From the NCBI GenBank assembly GCA_050246475.1, contig JBFWVZ010000003.1, positions 452,526 through 516,525 on the forward strand: a DNA stretch of 64,000 nucleotides, read 5' to 3'. This document shows, one piece after another, positions 57,457 to 64,000 of this stretch (its first letter is position 1; every line of letters begins with the position of its first letter). This DNA comes from CADEEL01 sp050246475. GTDB lineage: Bacteria; Pseudomonadota; Alphaproteobacteria; Caulobacterales; Aquidulcibacteraceae. Made by a program: the position numbers and the translations under genes. The notes under the pieces were generated by a model. It was not told the DNA's origin and did no database searches. It saw only the letters and a program-made list of their open reading frames with translations.

Positions 57457-57726
57457 CTAGTGCCGGCGATCCAGCCACTCGCGCGCGGCGCGTTGCGCGG
57501 CGGCGACTTGCGCGCTTGTCATCTGGTCGGCGAGCTCCTTGCGGCATTCCTTGGCCGCTTGCGAGCCGCGCGAAGCAGCCAGGTTGAACCATTTGTGGGC
57601 TTCGATGAGATCGATCTCCTCGCCGTTGCCCGTCGAATAGATGAGACCGAGCTTGTAGAGCCCGTCGCAAGCGCCTTCGCTGGCGGCCTTGCGGGCTTCC
57701 GCGATCTCGACATCCGTGAACGCCAT
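57457..57726 (-). CDS. Sel1-repeat-containing small protein
   Basis: The 89-residue protein contains one to two Sel1-type repeats (GLYKLGLIYSTGNGEEIDLI, then AHKWFNLAASRGSQAAKECR) and an amphipathic C-terminus ending REWLDRRH. The start MAFTDVEIAEARK is chosen. Sel1 repeats mediate protein contacts; no partner is evident. It is a single gene facing the exopolysaccharide genes. Confidence 0.78.
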   Translation of the reverse strand: MAFTDVEIAEARKAASEGACDGLYKLGLIYSTGNGEEIDLIEAHKWFNLAASRGSQAAKECRKELADQMTSAQVAAAQRAAREWLDRRH

Positions 57727-58169
57727 TCTGGCCGCTCCCACTTTCACATGAGACGAGCGCGGCGCGCTTCGTCTCAAAAGACACCATGCGAAACGCCGCG
57801 TGTATCCACGTCGTCCGTTTCGCCCCACCGGCGTGCACAATTCGCGCCGCCGGGGTGCTAAATGCCGGGAACGATTTGATTTAACGTTAAATCCGGTCAG
57901 CCCTGACGAAAATTATCCGTATACGGATCGTTCACCAAACGCGCGCCCGCACGCCCGCCGGGGCCCGAAACCGTCGCGGGAACGATTGGCCGCCCTGCCC
58001 GATACATGTCCGCGGCTGTAGCAGCCGCGACGGATTTCGACATCTGGCGCGTTTAAGTATTCGACAGGGCTATTGCCTGTCATCTTCGAGAAAATAAATA
58101 TCCACGCGCGATCCTGAAATTATCATGCTCACGTCATCTGATGTTCGCGGCATATTTATTAGTTTACTA
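57727..58169. other. Intergenic region with palindromes, no gene seen
   Basis: About 440 bases, AT-rich after 58020. It contains a hairpin GAGACGA/TCGTCTC (57750-57775), a perfect 16-base palindrome GATTTAACGTTAAATC (57878-57893) and a perfect 14-base palindrome ATCCGTATACGGAT (57915-57928) 37 bases apart centre to centre. GGGAACGATT occurs twice (about 57868 and 57979). No convincing coding frame is present; it probably includes the promoter of the RcnB-like gene. Confidence 0.5.
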
Positions 58170-58187
58170 TTCAGTCTCAGTTCAGCG
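58170..58187 (+). promoter_or_regulatory. Direct repeat upstream of the first RcnB-like gene
   Basis: TTCAG-TCTCAG-TTCAGCG, a direct repeat with an 11-base period, 101 bases before the ATG. The same pattern at nearly the same distance precedes the second RcnB-like gene (58800). An 11-base period suits an OmpR-type response regulator dimer; the factor is unknown. Confidence 0.5.
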
Positions 58188-58270
58188 CCCCCTTCCTACA
58201 TTTACGTCATCGAGGATCAAGTCCTCTTCCGGTGCGTTGATGCGCTGGAACGTCTGGAAGGAGCAAAGCT

Positions 58271-58723
58271 ATGAAGAAACTGATGATCGCGACCGTCGCG
58301 GCCGTGACGGGCCTCGCCCCGATCATGGCCCCCGCGGCGCAAGCCCTCACCCCGCGCGGCGACCATGACCGCTACGATCGCGGCGACCGCCGCGGCGATC
58401 GTGACGATCGGCGCGACCACCGCGTCCGCTCGAACCGCGACAACGGCTTCTGGGCCAATGGCCGGTTTTATCGTGGAAACCCGAGCATTCTGCAGCAACG
58501 CGCGCGCGATTTCCGCTATGACCGCCGCGACTGGCGCCGGGGCGAACGCCTCTCTCCGTACGAGCGGGCGCGTTATCACCGCGTCGCGGACTATCGGCGC
58601 TATCGCCTCCACGCTCCGCCGCGCGGCTACGAATGGCGCCGCTCGGACAGCGGCGAGTTCATTCTCGCGGCCGTCGCCACGGGCGTGATCCTCTCGGTCA
58701 TTCTCGCCGCGGCGAACAACTAG
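58271..58723 (+). CDS. RcnB-family exported protein (copy 1)
   Basis: The 150-residue protein has a signal peptide (MKKLMIATVAAVTGLAPIM, cleavage near AQALT), an Asp/Arg-rich low-complexity stretch (RYDRGDRRGDRDDRRDHR), and the RcnB-type C-terminus: YRRYRLHAPPRGYEWRR followed by a hydrophobic end (FILAAVATGVILSVILAA). RcnB in E. coli affects nickel/cobalt homeostasis; many relatives are of unknown role. GGAAGGAG precedes the start. Confidence 0.82.
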   Translation: MKKLMIATVAAVTGLAPIMAPAAQALTPRGDHDRYDRGDRRGDRDDRRDHRVRSNRDNGFWANGRFYRGNPSILQQRARDFRYDRRDWRRGERLSPYERARYHRVADYRRYRLHAPPRGYEWRRSDSGEFILAAVATGVILSVILAAANN

Positions 58724-58799
58724 GCCGCTTGCGTCAAATGACAGGCGCGCGCGCCCGCTCCCTTTGGGGGTGGGCGCGACGTGCATCCTGAAGGCGCCG

Positions 58800-58817
58800 T
58801 TCAGCCACGGTTCAGCG
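58800..58817 (+). promoter_or_regulatory. Direct repeat upstream of the second RcnB-like gene
   Basis: TTCAG-CCACGG-TTCAGCG, 106 bases before the ATG, matching the site at 58170 in both half-sites, spacing and distance. The two paralogues therefore share promoter architecture. Confidence 0.5.
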
Positions 58818-58905
58818 AGCGATCACTAGGTTCGTGAACGAGGGATCAGTTCCCCGCCCTGAGCGTTCGTGGGCGAGAAGGGACGGAACTTTCGAGGAGC
58901 TAGTG

Positions 58906-59490
58906 ATGAAGAAACTTGTTTATGCCGCGGCTGCAGCCGCTGCGGTCATCACGCCGCTGGCGGTTTCGACTCCCGCGTCCGCGCTCAATCCGCGCGGCGA
59001 TTGGGATCGTCGTGAGGATCGCCACGATCGCCGCGAAGACCGCCGCGATCGGCGTGAAGATCGTTGGGATCGCCGCGAAGACCGCCGCGACGCGCGTCAT
59101 GACGGCGGCCGCTGGGATCGCCGCGAAGATCGTTGGGATCGGCGCGAGGATCGTTGGGATCGCCGCGAAGATCGCCGCGATCGCCGTGAGGATCGCTGGG
59201 ACCGCCGGCGTCACAACGGCTATTACTACAATAACCGCTTCTATTGGGGCGCACCCCCGGCGGCGTATTACAGCCACCACTCCTATCGCCCGTACTATCG
59301 CGCGTGGCGCCGGGGCGACCGGGTGCCGTCCTACTACCGCAACCGCTACGTCGTTGTGCGCGACTACGATCACTACCATCTGCGCCGCCCGCCGCGCGGC
59401 TACCACTGGGTGCGCGATGACCGCGGCGATTATCTGCTCGTCGGCATCGCCACGGGCGTGATCTTGAGCCTCATCCTCGGCGCGCACTAG
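58906..59490 (+). CDS. RcnB-family exported protein (copy 2) with expanded DRRED repeats
   Basis: The 194-residue protein is a paralogue of the upstream gene: signal peptide MKKLVYAAAAAAAVITPLAV, mature start near ALNPRGD, RcnB-like region (DYDHYHLRRPPRGYHWVRDD) and hydrophobic end (YLLVGIATGVILSLILGAH). Residues 32-101 consist almost wholly of short units based on WDRREDR/DRREDR, giving a strongly zwitterionic arm; a Tyr-rich segment (YYYNNRFYWG) follows. GAGGAG precedes the start. A strong terminator follows. The charged arm may bind metals or cell-envelope polymers; this is inference. Confidence 0.82.
   Translation: MKKLVYAAAAAAAVITPLAVSTPASALNPRGDWDRREDRHDRREDRRDRREDRWDRREDRRDARHDGGRWDRREDRWDRREDRWDRREDRRDRREDRWDRRRHNGYYYNNRFYWGAPPAAYYSHHSYRPYYRAWRRGDRVPSYYRNRYVVVRDYDHYHLRRPPRGYHWVRDDRGDYLLVGIATGVILSLILGAH
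58999..59208 (+). repeat. In-frame codon repeats encoding DRRED units
   Basis: Tandem 12-, 15- and 18-base units such as GATCGCCGCGAAGA and GATCGTTGGGATCG repeat across about 210 bases inside the second RcnB-like gene. All keep the reading frame. Such tracts expand and contract by slippage. Confidence 0.85.
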
Positions 59491-59512
59491 CGCTGAGTTG
59501 AACTGAACAGCG

Positions 59513-59546
59513 AACCGCCCCGGGCAGCACCCTGCCCGGGGCGGTT
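59513..59546 (+). terminator. Rho-independent terminator after the RcnB-like genes
   Basis: AACCGCCCCGGGCAG (59513-59527) pairs perfectly with CTGCCCGGGGCGGTT (59532-59546) around CACC, followed by TCGTTTTAC. Confidence 0.85.
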
Positions 59547-59610
59547 TCGTTTTACGCGTTAAGGAGTCGGAAGCCGAAGCGGTCAAGTCTCCCGCGCGGG
59601 GAGACAGCTC

Positions 59611-59730
59611 ATGCTCGGCTATATCTGGTTTTGCGTCATGGTCCGCGCCGTCGCGCCAGGCGCGGGCGACATCATCGCGCGCTACAATCATGCGGTGGAG
59701 CAAATGCTGAGCGCGGGGCTGGCGGACTAG
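59611..59730 (+). CDS. Possible 39-residue small protein
   Basis: The frame starts MLGYIWFCVMVRAVAPGAGD and continues IIARYNHAVEQMLSAGLAD. It is bounded by a terminator upstream and converges on the small membrane gene with 3 bases between stops. The ribosome-binding site is weak (GAGAC). It may be a genuine small protein or a chance frame. Confidence 0.35.
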   Translation: MLGYIWFCVMVRAVAPGAGDIIARYNHAVEQMLSAGLAD

Positions 59731-59733
59731 CGT

Positions 59734-60081
59734 TCAATCGATATTGAACGACATGCCGAAGAGCACGATGGCGGCGAGGAGCGCCGCCGCGCCCGTGCCG
59801 GCGAGCCACAGCACCCAACGCCAGCGCCGCCACGTCTCGCGAAAATCCGACGCCTGCACCAAGAGATCGACTGGATAGGCCGCGCAATAGAGCACGTTCG
59901 CAACGATCGCGAGAAAGATGAGGATCGGAATCGCTTCCGCCATCCAGTTCCAGCTGTCGTTCGCCGCAAACAGCGCCCCGACCACGACGAGCGCCAGCAC
60001 CGCATTGTAGAAAAGCCGCCCCGTCTCCCAATAGCGCAGCGCATCCGTCACGTTCGCGCGCGTGAACGCGGGCTCGCTCAC
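59734..60081 (-). CDS. Small three-helix membrane protein coupled to gatB
   Basis: The 115-residue protein starts at a GTG that overlaps the gatB stop (GTGA). It has three hydrophobic segments (LFYNAVLALVVVGALFAA; AIPILIFLAIVANVLYCAAY; WVLWLAGTGAAALLAAIVLF). A longer frame inside gatB is rejected because the overlap start is well placed. The function is unknown. Confidence 0.7.
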   Translation of the reverse strand: MSEPAFTRANVTDALRYWETGRLFYNAVLALVVVGALFAANDSWNWMAEAIPILIFLAIVANVLYCAAYPVDLLVQASDFRETWRRWRWVLWLAGTGAAALLAAIVLFGMSFNID

Positions 60082-61562
60082 ACGCCGAGCTTCTTCTTCA
60101 GAATTTCGTTCACCACCGCCGGGTTCGCCTTGCCGCCCGTCGCCTTCATCGTCTGGCCGACCCACCAGCCGAACGCCTTCGGGTTCTTCTGGACGTCCGC
60201 GACCTTATCGGCGTTCGCGGCCATGAGATCGTCGATCGCTTTTTCGATCGCGCCAGTGTCGGTGACTTGGCGGAGGCCTTCGCGCTCGACGATGGCGCCG
60301 GGATCGTCGCCCGTCTCCATCATCTTGGCGAACACGTCCTTGGCGATCTTGCCGTTGATCGTGCCGTCCTTGATGAGATCGACGAGCGCGCCGAGCTGTG
60401 CCGCCTTCACCGGAGACGCCGATAGCTCAACGCCTGCCTTGTTGAGCGCGCCGAACAATTCCTGCGTCACCCAGTTCGCGGCGAGCTTGGCGTCGCGCCC
60501 TTTCGCAACCGTCTCGAAATAATCCGCGCTCTCGGTGTCCGCCGAAAGCACGCCCGCATCATACGCGGACAAGCCATACGCGCTCTCGAAGCGCTTCTTC
60601 TTCGCATCCGGCAATTCCGGCAGCGACGCGCGGATCTCCTCGATCCATTTGGGATCGAGCTCCAGCGGCAGCAGATCGGGATCGGGGAAGTAGCGGTAAT
60701 CGTGCGCGTCCTCCTTGGAGCGCATCGTCCGCGTCTCGCCCTTGTCGGGATCGAAGAGGCGCGTCTCCTGATCGATCTTGCCGCCGTCCTCCAGGATATC
60801 GATCTGCCGGCGCGCCTCGAACTCGATCGCCTGCGCCATGAAGCGCACCGAGTTCACGTTCTTGATCTCGCAGCGCGTGCCCCATTCCTTCGTGCCCGCG
60901 CGCCGCACCGAGACGTTCACGTCCGCGCGCATGGAGCCTTCCTCCATGTTGCCGTCGCACGTGCCGAGCGCGCGCACGATGGACCTGAGCTTGTTGAAAT
61001 AGGCGCCCGCTTCCTTCGATGAGCGCATGTCCGGGCGCGAGACGATCTCCATCAGCGCCACGCCCGCGCGATTGAGATCGACGAACGTCTCCGTCGGCGA
61101 AAGATCGTGGATCGATTTGCCCGCGTCTTGCTCAAGGTGCAGCCGCTCGATGCGCACGATGATGGCTTCATCGTCCGCCTCGATCTCGACTTCGCCCTCG
61201 CCGACGATCGGGTGCTGGTATTGCGAGATCTGATAGCCCTGCGGCAGATCGGGATAGAAATAATTCTTCCGGTCGAACCGCGAGAAATGATTGATCTCTG
61301 CTTTCAGCCCCAGCCCCGTCCGGATCGCCTGCTCCACGCAGAATTTGTTGATGACCGGCAGCATCCCCGGCATCGCCGCATCGACCAGCGAAACGTGCGC
61401 GTTGGGGTCGCCGCCGTACTCGGCGGACGCGCCCGAAAAGAGCTTCGCCTTGGACTTCACCTGCGCGTGAACCTCCAAGCCGATGATGATTTCCCAATCC
61501 CCCTTCTGGCCGGGGATCAGCTGATCCTTGCGCGCGGCGCGGACGTCGAGTTCTGCGGTCAT
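60078..61562 (-). CDS. gatB: Aspartyl/glutamyl-tRNA amidotransferase subunit B
   Basis: The 494-residue subunit phosphorylates and amidates Glu-tRNA(Gln)/Asp-tRNA(Asn) with GatA and GatC. It shows IIGLEVHAQVKSKAKLFSG, FDRKNYFYPDLPQGYQISQY, the Mg/ATP region DVNVSVRR, and the C-terminal YqeY-like tail domain (GWWVGQTMKATGGKANP). gatA and gatC are not in the window. Length is normal for the family. Confidence 0.97.
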   Translation of the reverse strand: MTAELDVRAARKDQLIPGQKGDWEIIIGLEVHAQVKSKAKLFSGASAEYGGDPNAHVSLVDAAMPGMLPVINKFCVEQAIRTGLGLKAEINHFSRFDRKNYFYPDLPQGYQISQYQHPIVGEGEVEIEADDEAIIVRIERLHLEQDAGKSIHDLSPTETFVDLNRAGVALMEIVSRPDMRSSKEAGAYFNKLRSIVRALGTCDGNMEEGSMRADVNVSVRRAGTKEWGTRCEIKNVNSVRFMAQAIEFEARRQIDILEDGGKIDQETRLFDPDKGETRTMRSKEDAHDYRYFPDPDLLPLELDPKWIEEIRASLPELPDAKKKRFESAYGLSAYDAGVLSADTESADYFETVAKGRDAKLAANWVTQELFGALNKAGVELSASPVKAAQLGALVDLIKDGTINGKIAKDVFAKMMETGDDPGAIVEREGLRQVTDTGAIEKAIDDLMAANADKVADVQKNPKAFGWWVGQTMKATGGKANPAVVNEILKKKLGV

Positions 61563-61656
61563 AAGTTGGGATTAGGGGAGCGCCGGGCGCGTTGTCCAGG
61601 GGCGCTGGCGGCGGCGCCCGGCGCACGCTATCGCTTGGCCATTGGGGAGGGGCCGA

Positions 61657-62055
61657 ATGCCGCACAAAACGATCGCGATTCTTGCCTTGGCGGCGCTCGC
61701 CGCGTGCGGGCCAAGCTACGCACCCCCGAACGCGCCGTCGCGCGCCTGCCCCACCATCACCGCCGCGGAATACCAATCCGCGCTCGACGCCGGCGCCGCG
61801 CGCGGCCGCGCGCGTGTGCACGCCAGCGGCATGGTGGAGCTCAACAACGGGCCGGGCGTCGTTCATTGCGCGACGTATTCGAGCGGGATGCGGCCCTGCC
61901 GGCGCCCGAACGACTACGTGATCGAATACACGCTGGCGGATGGCAGCGTCACGCACGTGCGCGTCCCGGCGAACGCGCAATATCGCTTCAACGTCCACCG
62001 CACGCCCACGCATTGTGAGATCGTCAACGAGAACGGGCCGGGCCAGGCGCAATAG
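61657..62055 (+). CDS. Small lipoprotein of unknown function
   Basis: The 132-residue protein has a lipobox (LAALAAC, Cys17). The mature domain has four further cysteines (RACPTI, VVHCATY, MRPCRRP, THCEIV) that could form two disulfides, and repeated short strands (VIEYTLADGSVTHVRV). I recognise no family. It ends 2 bases before the convergent patatin-like gene. The start MPHKTIAIL follows GGGGAGG. Confidence 0.7.
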   Translation: MPHKTIAILALAALAACGPSYAPPNAPSRACPTITAAEYQSALDAGAARGRARVHASGMVELNNGPGVVHCATYSSGMRPCRRPNDYVIEYTLADGSVTHVRVPANAQYRFNVHRTPTHCEIVNENGPGQAQ

Positions 62056-62057
62056 CG

Positions 62058-63236
62058 CTAACGCTCCGCGCGCCGCTCCCGGCGCAAGCTCTCCTCCGGC
62101 GTGATCCAAACGCGCCCGGCTTGGGCTTCGCGGTAGCCGTAGTCGAAGAGCCCGCGCAGCGTATCGAGGCCAAAGCCCATCGAGCCGCGATAGTCGTAGT
62201 CCGGCGCGATGCGCGCGAACTGGAGCGCGAGCCCGTTCCGTTCCGCGAAGCCCGCCGCCAGGATCATGTTCTGGCGCGATTGAAACATCATGTTGGTCTC
62301 GAAGCTGCGCGCCGCTATGGAGACGGTGTTGAGCCGCGTTTGCGAGGCGCGCGCTTCGAGCTGGCCGTTGACGATCACGAAGATGCGCCCGCCGCGCAGC
62401 GTGCTCGCGGGATCGCGCCAGAGCGACATGATTTGCGGCGTCACGAAGAAGGGCGTGGAGACGCCGCCGTCCACATGCATTTCCTGGCGCGCGGCGCCGT
62501 TGGCGTCCACATTGATCATCACCGGCGGAAAAACGCCCGGCACGCTCGCCGATGCGATGAGCACGTCCCGGAAAAGCGCGCGCGCCTCCTCATCCCCGCG
62601 CGAAGCGATCGCGCCCATATCCCAGATGACCGTATCCTGCGTGTCGAGGTTCGTCGTCGCCACCAGCAGCAAGCGCCCGCGCGCATACTCGCGCGCCACC
62701 GCGTGGATGAGATCGAGCGTCACGTTGTGATCGACGAGATCGTGGAGCGGGCGCCCGTCATAAAGGCCGGGTTCGGAAAGGATGGAGAGCCCGCGCCGCC
62801 GCAGCAGGTTCGCCGCGAGTTCGCCCGTGTACGCGGCCTCCAGCTCATCATCCCAATCGCTGCCGAGAAACGCGAACGGCGCGATGAGCGCGCCGGTCGA
62901 GACGCCGGTGACGATCTCATATTGCGGGCGCTCTCCCGCGCGCGTCAGCCCCACGAGCACGCCCGCGCCGTAGGCGCCGCCAGCGCCTCCGCCCGAAAGC
63001 GCGAGCACATCGAACGTGCCGTCCGCCGCGGCGGCGGCGCGCGCGAGGCGGGCGCGTTCGGCGCTCGCGTTGTTGTCCAAGAGACGCGGATCTTCCGCGC
63101 CGGTGCGGATCGTGGGCGGAAAGCCGGGCAGCACCGCGTTGAGCGTCGCCGCCAGCGCGGGCTCCGCCGTGCGCGGGGGCGTGATGCACCCCGCCAGCGC
63201 CGCCGCGCTCACCAGAACAGCTGCTTTGACCCGCAC
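62058..63236 (-). CDS. Patatin-like phospholipase, lipoprotein
   Basis: The 392-residue protein has a lipobox (AALAGC, Cys17) and a patatin domain: LSGGGAGGAYGAGVL (oxyanion loop), VTGVSTGALIAPF (nucleophile Ser in GVSTG) and VDGGVSTPFFV (catalytic Asp). It should hydrolyse acyl lipids in the periplasm or at the outer membrane. It is unrelated in position and detail to the CBASS patatin at 29785, which lacks a signal. Confidence 0.9.
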   Translation of the reverse strand: MRVKAAVLVSAAALAGCITPPRTAEPALAATLNAVLPGFPPTIRTGAEDPRLLDNNASAERARLARAAAAADGTFDVLALSGGGAGGAYGAGVLVGLTRAGERPQYEIVTGVSTGALIAPFAFLGSDWDDELEAAYTGELAANLLRRRGLSILSEPGLYDGRPLHDLVDHNVTLDLIHAVAREYARGRLLLVATTNLDTQDTVIWDMGAIASRGDEEARALFRDVLIASASVPGVFPPVMINVDANGAARQEMHVDGGVSTPFFVTPQIMSLWRDPASTLRGGRIFVIVNGQLEARASQTRLNTVSIAARSFETNMMFQSRQNMILAAGFAERNGLALQFARIAPDYDYRGSMGFGLDTLRGLFDYGYREAQAGRVWITPEESLRRERRAER

Positions 63237-63268
63237 GCGCCAAGTTTAGCGCGCCCGGCGTCAACGAT

Positions 63269-63517
63269 CTATTCCGCGCGATGCTCCAGGGTGGGGCGGA
63301 TGCGGCTCGCCAGATAAAGCCCGATGCCCACCTGCGCGATGCCGAGCGCTGTTGTCAGGTAAGGCCGCTCACGCAGCGCATCGACGGCCTCGCGCAATGG
63401 TTCTGGCCCTATGCGCCAGACGCTCATGTGCCGCCGCGGCTGCGCCGCCATCAGCACGCCGTCGCCGATCATCAGCATGGCCAGCGTTTCAGCCGAGAGG
63501 CTTAAGGGCAAATTCAT
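63269..63517 (-). CDS. Small membrane protein of unknown function
   Basis: The 82-residue protein starts MNLPLSLSAETLAMLMIGDG and has two weakly hydrophobic segments; the second (TTALGIAQVGIGLYLASRI) near the C-terminus is a plausible membrane helix. The larger frame extending upstream is rejected because it crosses a terminator structure. No family is recognised. Confidence 0.6.
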   Translation of the reverse strand: MNLPLSLSAETLAMLMIGDGVLMAAQPRRHMSVWRIGPEPLREAVDALRERPYLTTALGIAQVGIGLYLASRIRPTLEHRAE

Positions 63518-63567
63518 CGCATCGCTCCGCCAAGCCCAACGGATGCGCGCGTGCGATGTTCCGGACA

Positions 63568-63608
63568 AGAAAAAGCCTCCGCCGGCAGGGATCGAGCCGA
63601 ACGGAGGC
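63568..63608 (-). terminator. Minus-strand terminator-like hairpin
   Basis: GCCTCCG (63575-63581) pairs with CGGAGGC (63602-63608); on the minus strand the stem is followed by TTTTTCT. A second stem GGTCC-agaatg-GGACC (63627-63642) lies upstream on that strand. No annotated minus-strand gene precedes it, so it may end a small RNA or act as an attenuator for the gene at 63517. Confidence 0.5.
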
Positions 63609-63691
63609 CGTAAGAGGCAAAGGGGAGGTCCAGAATGGGACCACGCCAATGAGGTGCAATAACCTTGCCGCCGCGCAATGCGCGCGCACGC

Positions 63692-63722
63692 AAACAAAAG
63701 CCCCGGCTTTTGGCCAGGGCTT
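63692..63722 (-). terminator. Second minus-strand terminator-like hairpin
   Basis: On the minus strand AAGCCCtGGC, loop CAAAA, GCCgGGGCTT, then TTTGTTTG. It lies 84 bases upstream of the previous hairpin. The roughly 215 bases between it and the partial gene at the right edge contain no supported coding frame. Confidence 0.45.
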
Positions 63723-63937
63723 CAAAGGTTTTGCGTCGAATCCGCGCCGCGCGCTGCGCCGTTTTGAAACGAGCGCCGAAGCGATCGGCGTTAATTCACG
63801 CTTCACCCTGCAAACGCGGGCCCACTCTTCGCCGCGCGCGAGAAGCCTGCGCGCGCGGCGCACGGTTTTCGCGCGTTAAGAGTTGGCGCCGCGCATGCGT
63901 AAAAAGACGTGGGGACGACGAGGCAGTCCGTACACGA

Positions 63938-64000
63938 ATGATGGGAGAAGAAACTTTCCACCCCGATACGCGGGCGCTGCTCGCGTACGGCCGCGCTTTG
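63938..64000 (+). CDS. N-terminal start of an unidentified protein (partial)
   Basis: A frame with two adjacent ATGs reads MMGEETFHPDTRALLAYGRAL and runs off the window. The Asp-Thr-Arg-Ala-Leu-Leu style is that of a structured cytoplasmic N-terminus, and no other frame is as protein-like. There are too few residues to name it. Confidence 0.4.
   Translation, partial: MMGEETFHPDTRALLAYGRAL

Noticed and set aside
57878..58160. Possible replication origin (AT-rich, palindromes, weak DnaA-box-like TTATCCGTA and ATATCCACG)
   Set aside because: Neither box matches the DnaA consensus, and none of the usual origin neighbours (dnaA, hemE, parAB, repABC) is present.
58999..59208. Short regular repeats considered as a CRISPR array
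   Set aside because: Units are in frame within a signal-peptide-bearing coding sequence, have no unique spacers, and no cas genes are near.
62058..63236. Second CBASS or defence patatin
   Set aside because: This patatin is a lipoprotein with an export signal and has no CD-NTase or other defence gene nearby.

Overview
The window comes from a GC-rich alphaproteobacterium. The evidence is a FixLJ/FixK-controlled cbb3 oxidase cluster, a TonB-dependent receptor, an RpiR-type inositol regulator, universal stress proteins beside the oxidase, and codon use dominated by gcg/cgc. A Caulobacterales-like host is a reasonable guess from gene style, but it is an inference; no ribosomal RNA or other phylogenetic marker beyond gatB is present.

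Left part (1-19473): a phytate and inositol utilisation locus. A seven-gene minus-strand operon reads iolC, iolD, iolE, iolB, an MFS transporter, an inositol monophosphatase-type phosphatase and a PhoD-type phosphatase; nearly all junctions overlap. It is followed by katG. Upstream are an RpiR/SIS regulator, two plus-strand inositol dehydrogenases, a TonB-dependent receptor, and a divergent dual-domain beta-propeller phytase lipoprotein. A shared GGAA-N6-TTTC motif precedes iolC, lies between the regulator and the dehydrogenases, and lies between receptor and phytase, so the set looks like one regulon. The proposed flow is: phytase removes phosphates outside or in the periplasm, the receptor and MFS protein import products, phosphatases finish dephosphorylation, and Idh/IolEDBC degrade inositol.

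Middle part (19474-37515): a tRNA-Ser(GCT) gene and an integrated island of about 18 kb. The last 14 bases of the tRNA (19551-19564) are repeated exactly at 37502-37515, beside a P4-type integrase. Cargo: a heavy-metal module (MerT/MerP-like pair, CusF-like lipoprotein, CDF pump, CzcCBA-type RND efflux, DsbA-like thioredoxin), a short type II CBASS anti-phage operon (cGAS-like nucleotidyltransferase, E2-like protein, patatin phospholipase), a SHOCT membrane protein, and a replication/integration module (XRE regulator, VapE-type ATPase, AlpA-like HTH protein, unknown protein, integrase).

Right-centre (37540-53942): a low-oxygen respiration cluster. It holds three tandem-domain universal stress proteins, a FixK-type regulator, ccoNOQP, ccoGHIS, a soluble cytochrome c, two flavodoxin-fold reductases and fixLJ. 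TTGAT-N4-GTCAA-type FixK boxes lie before ccoN and between the cytochrome c and reductase genes; a FixJ-like site lies before fixK, giving the usual FixLJ, FixK, cco cascade.

Right end (53943-64000): an exopolysaccharide trio (sugar-phosphate transferase, polysaccharide deacetylase, family 2 glycosyltransferase), a Sel1-repeat protein, two RcnB-like exported proteins with matching promoter repeats, gatB with a coupled membrane protein, a lipoprotein, a patatin-like lipoprotein, and a 420-base intergenic stretch holding two intrinsic-terminator structures on the minus strand.
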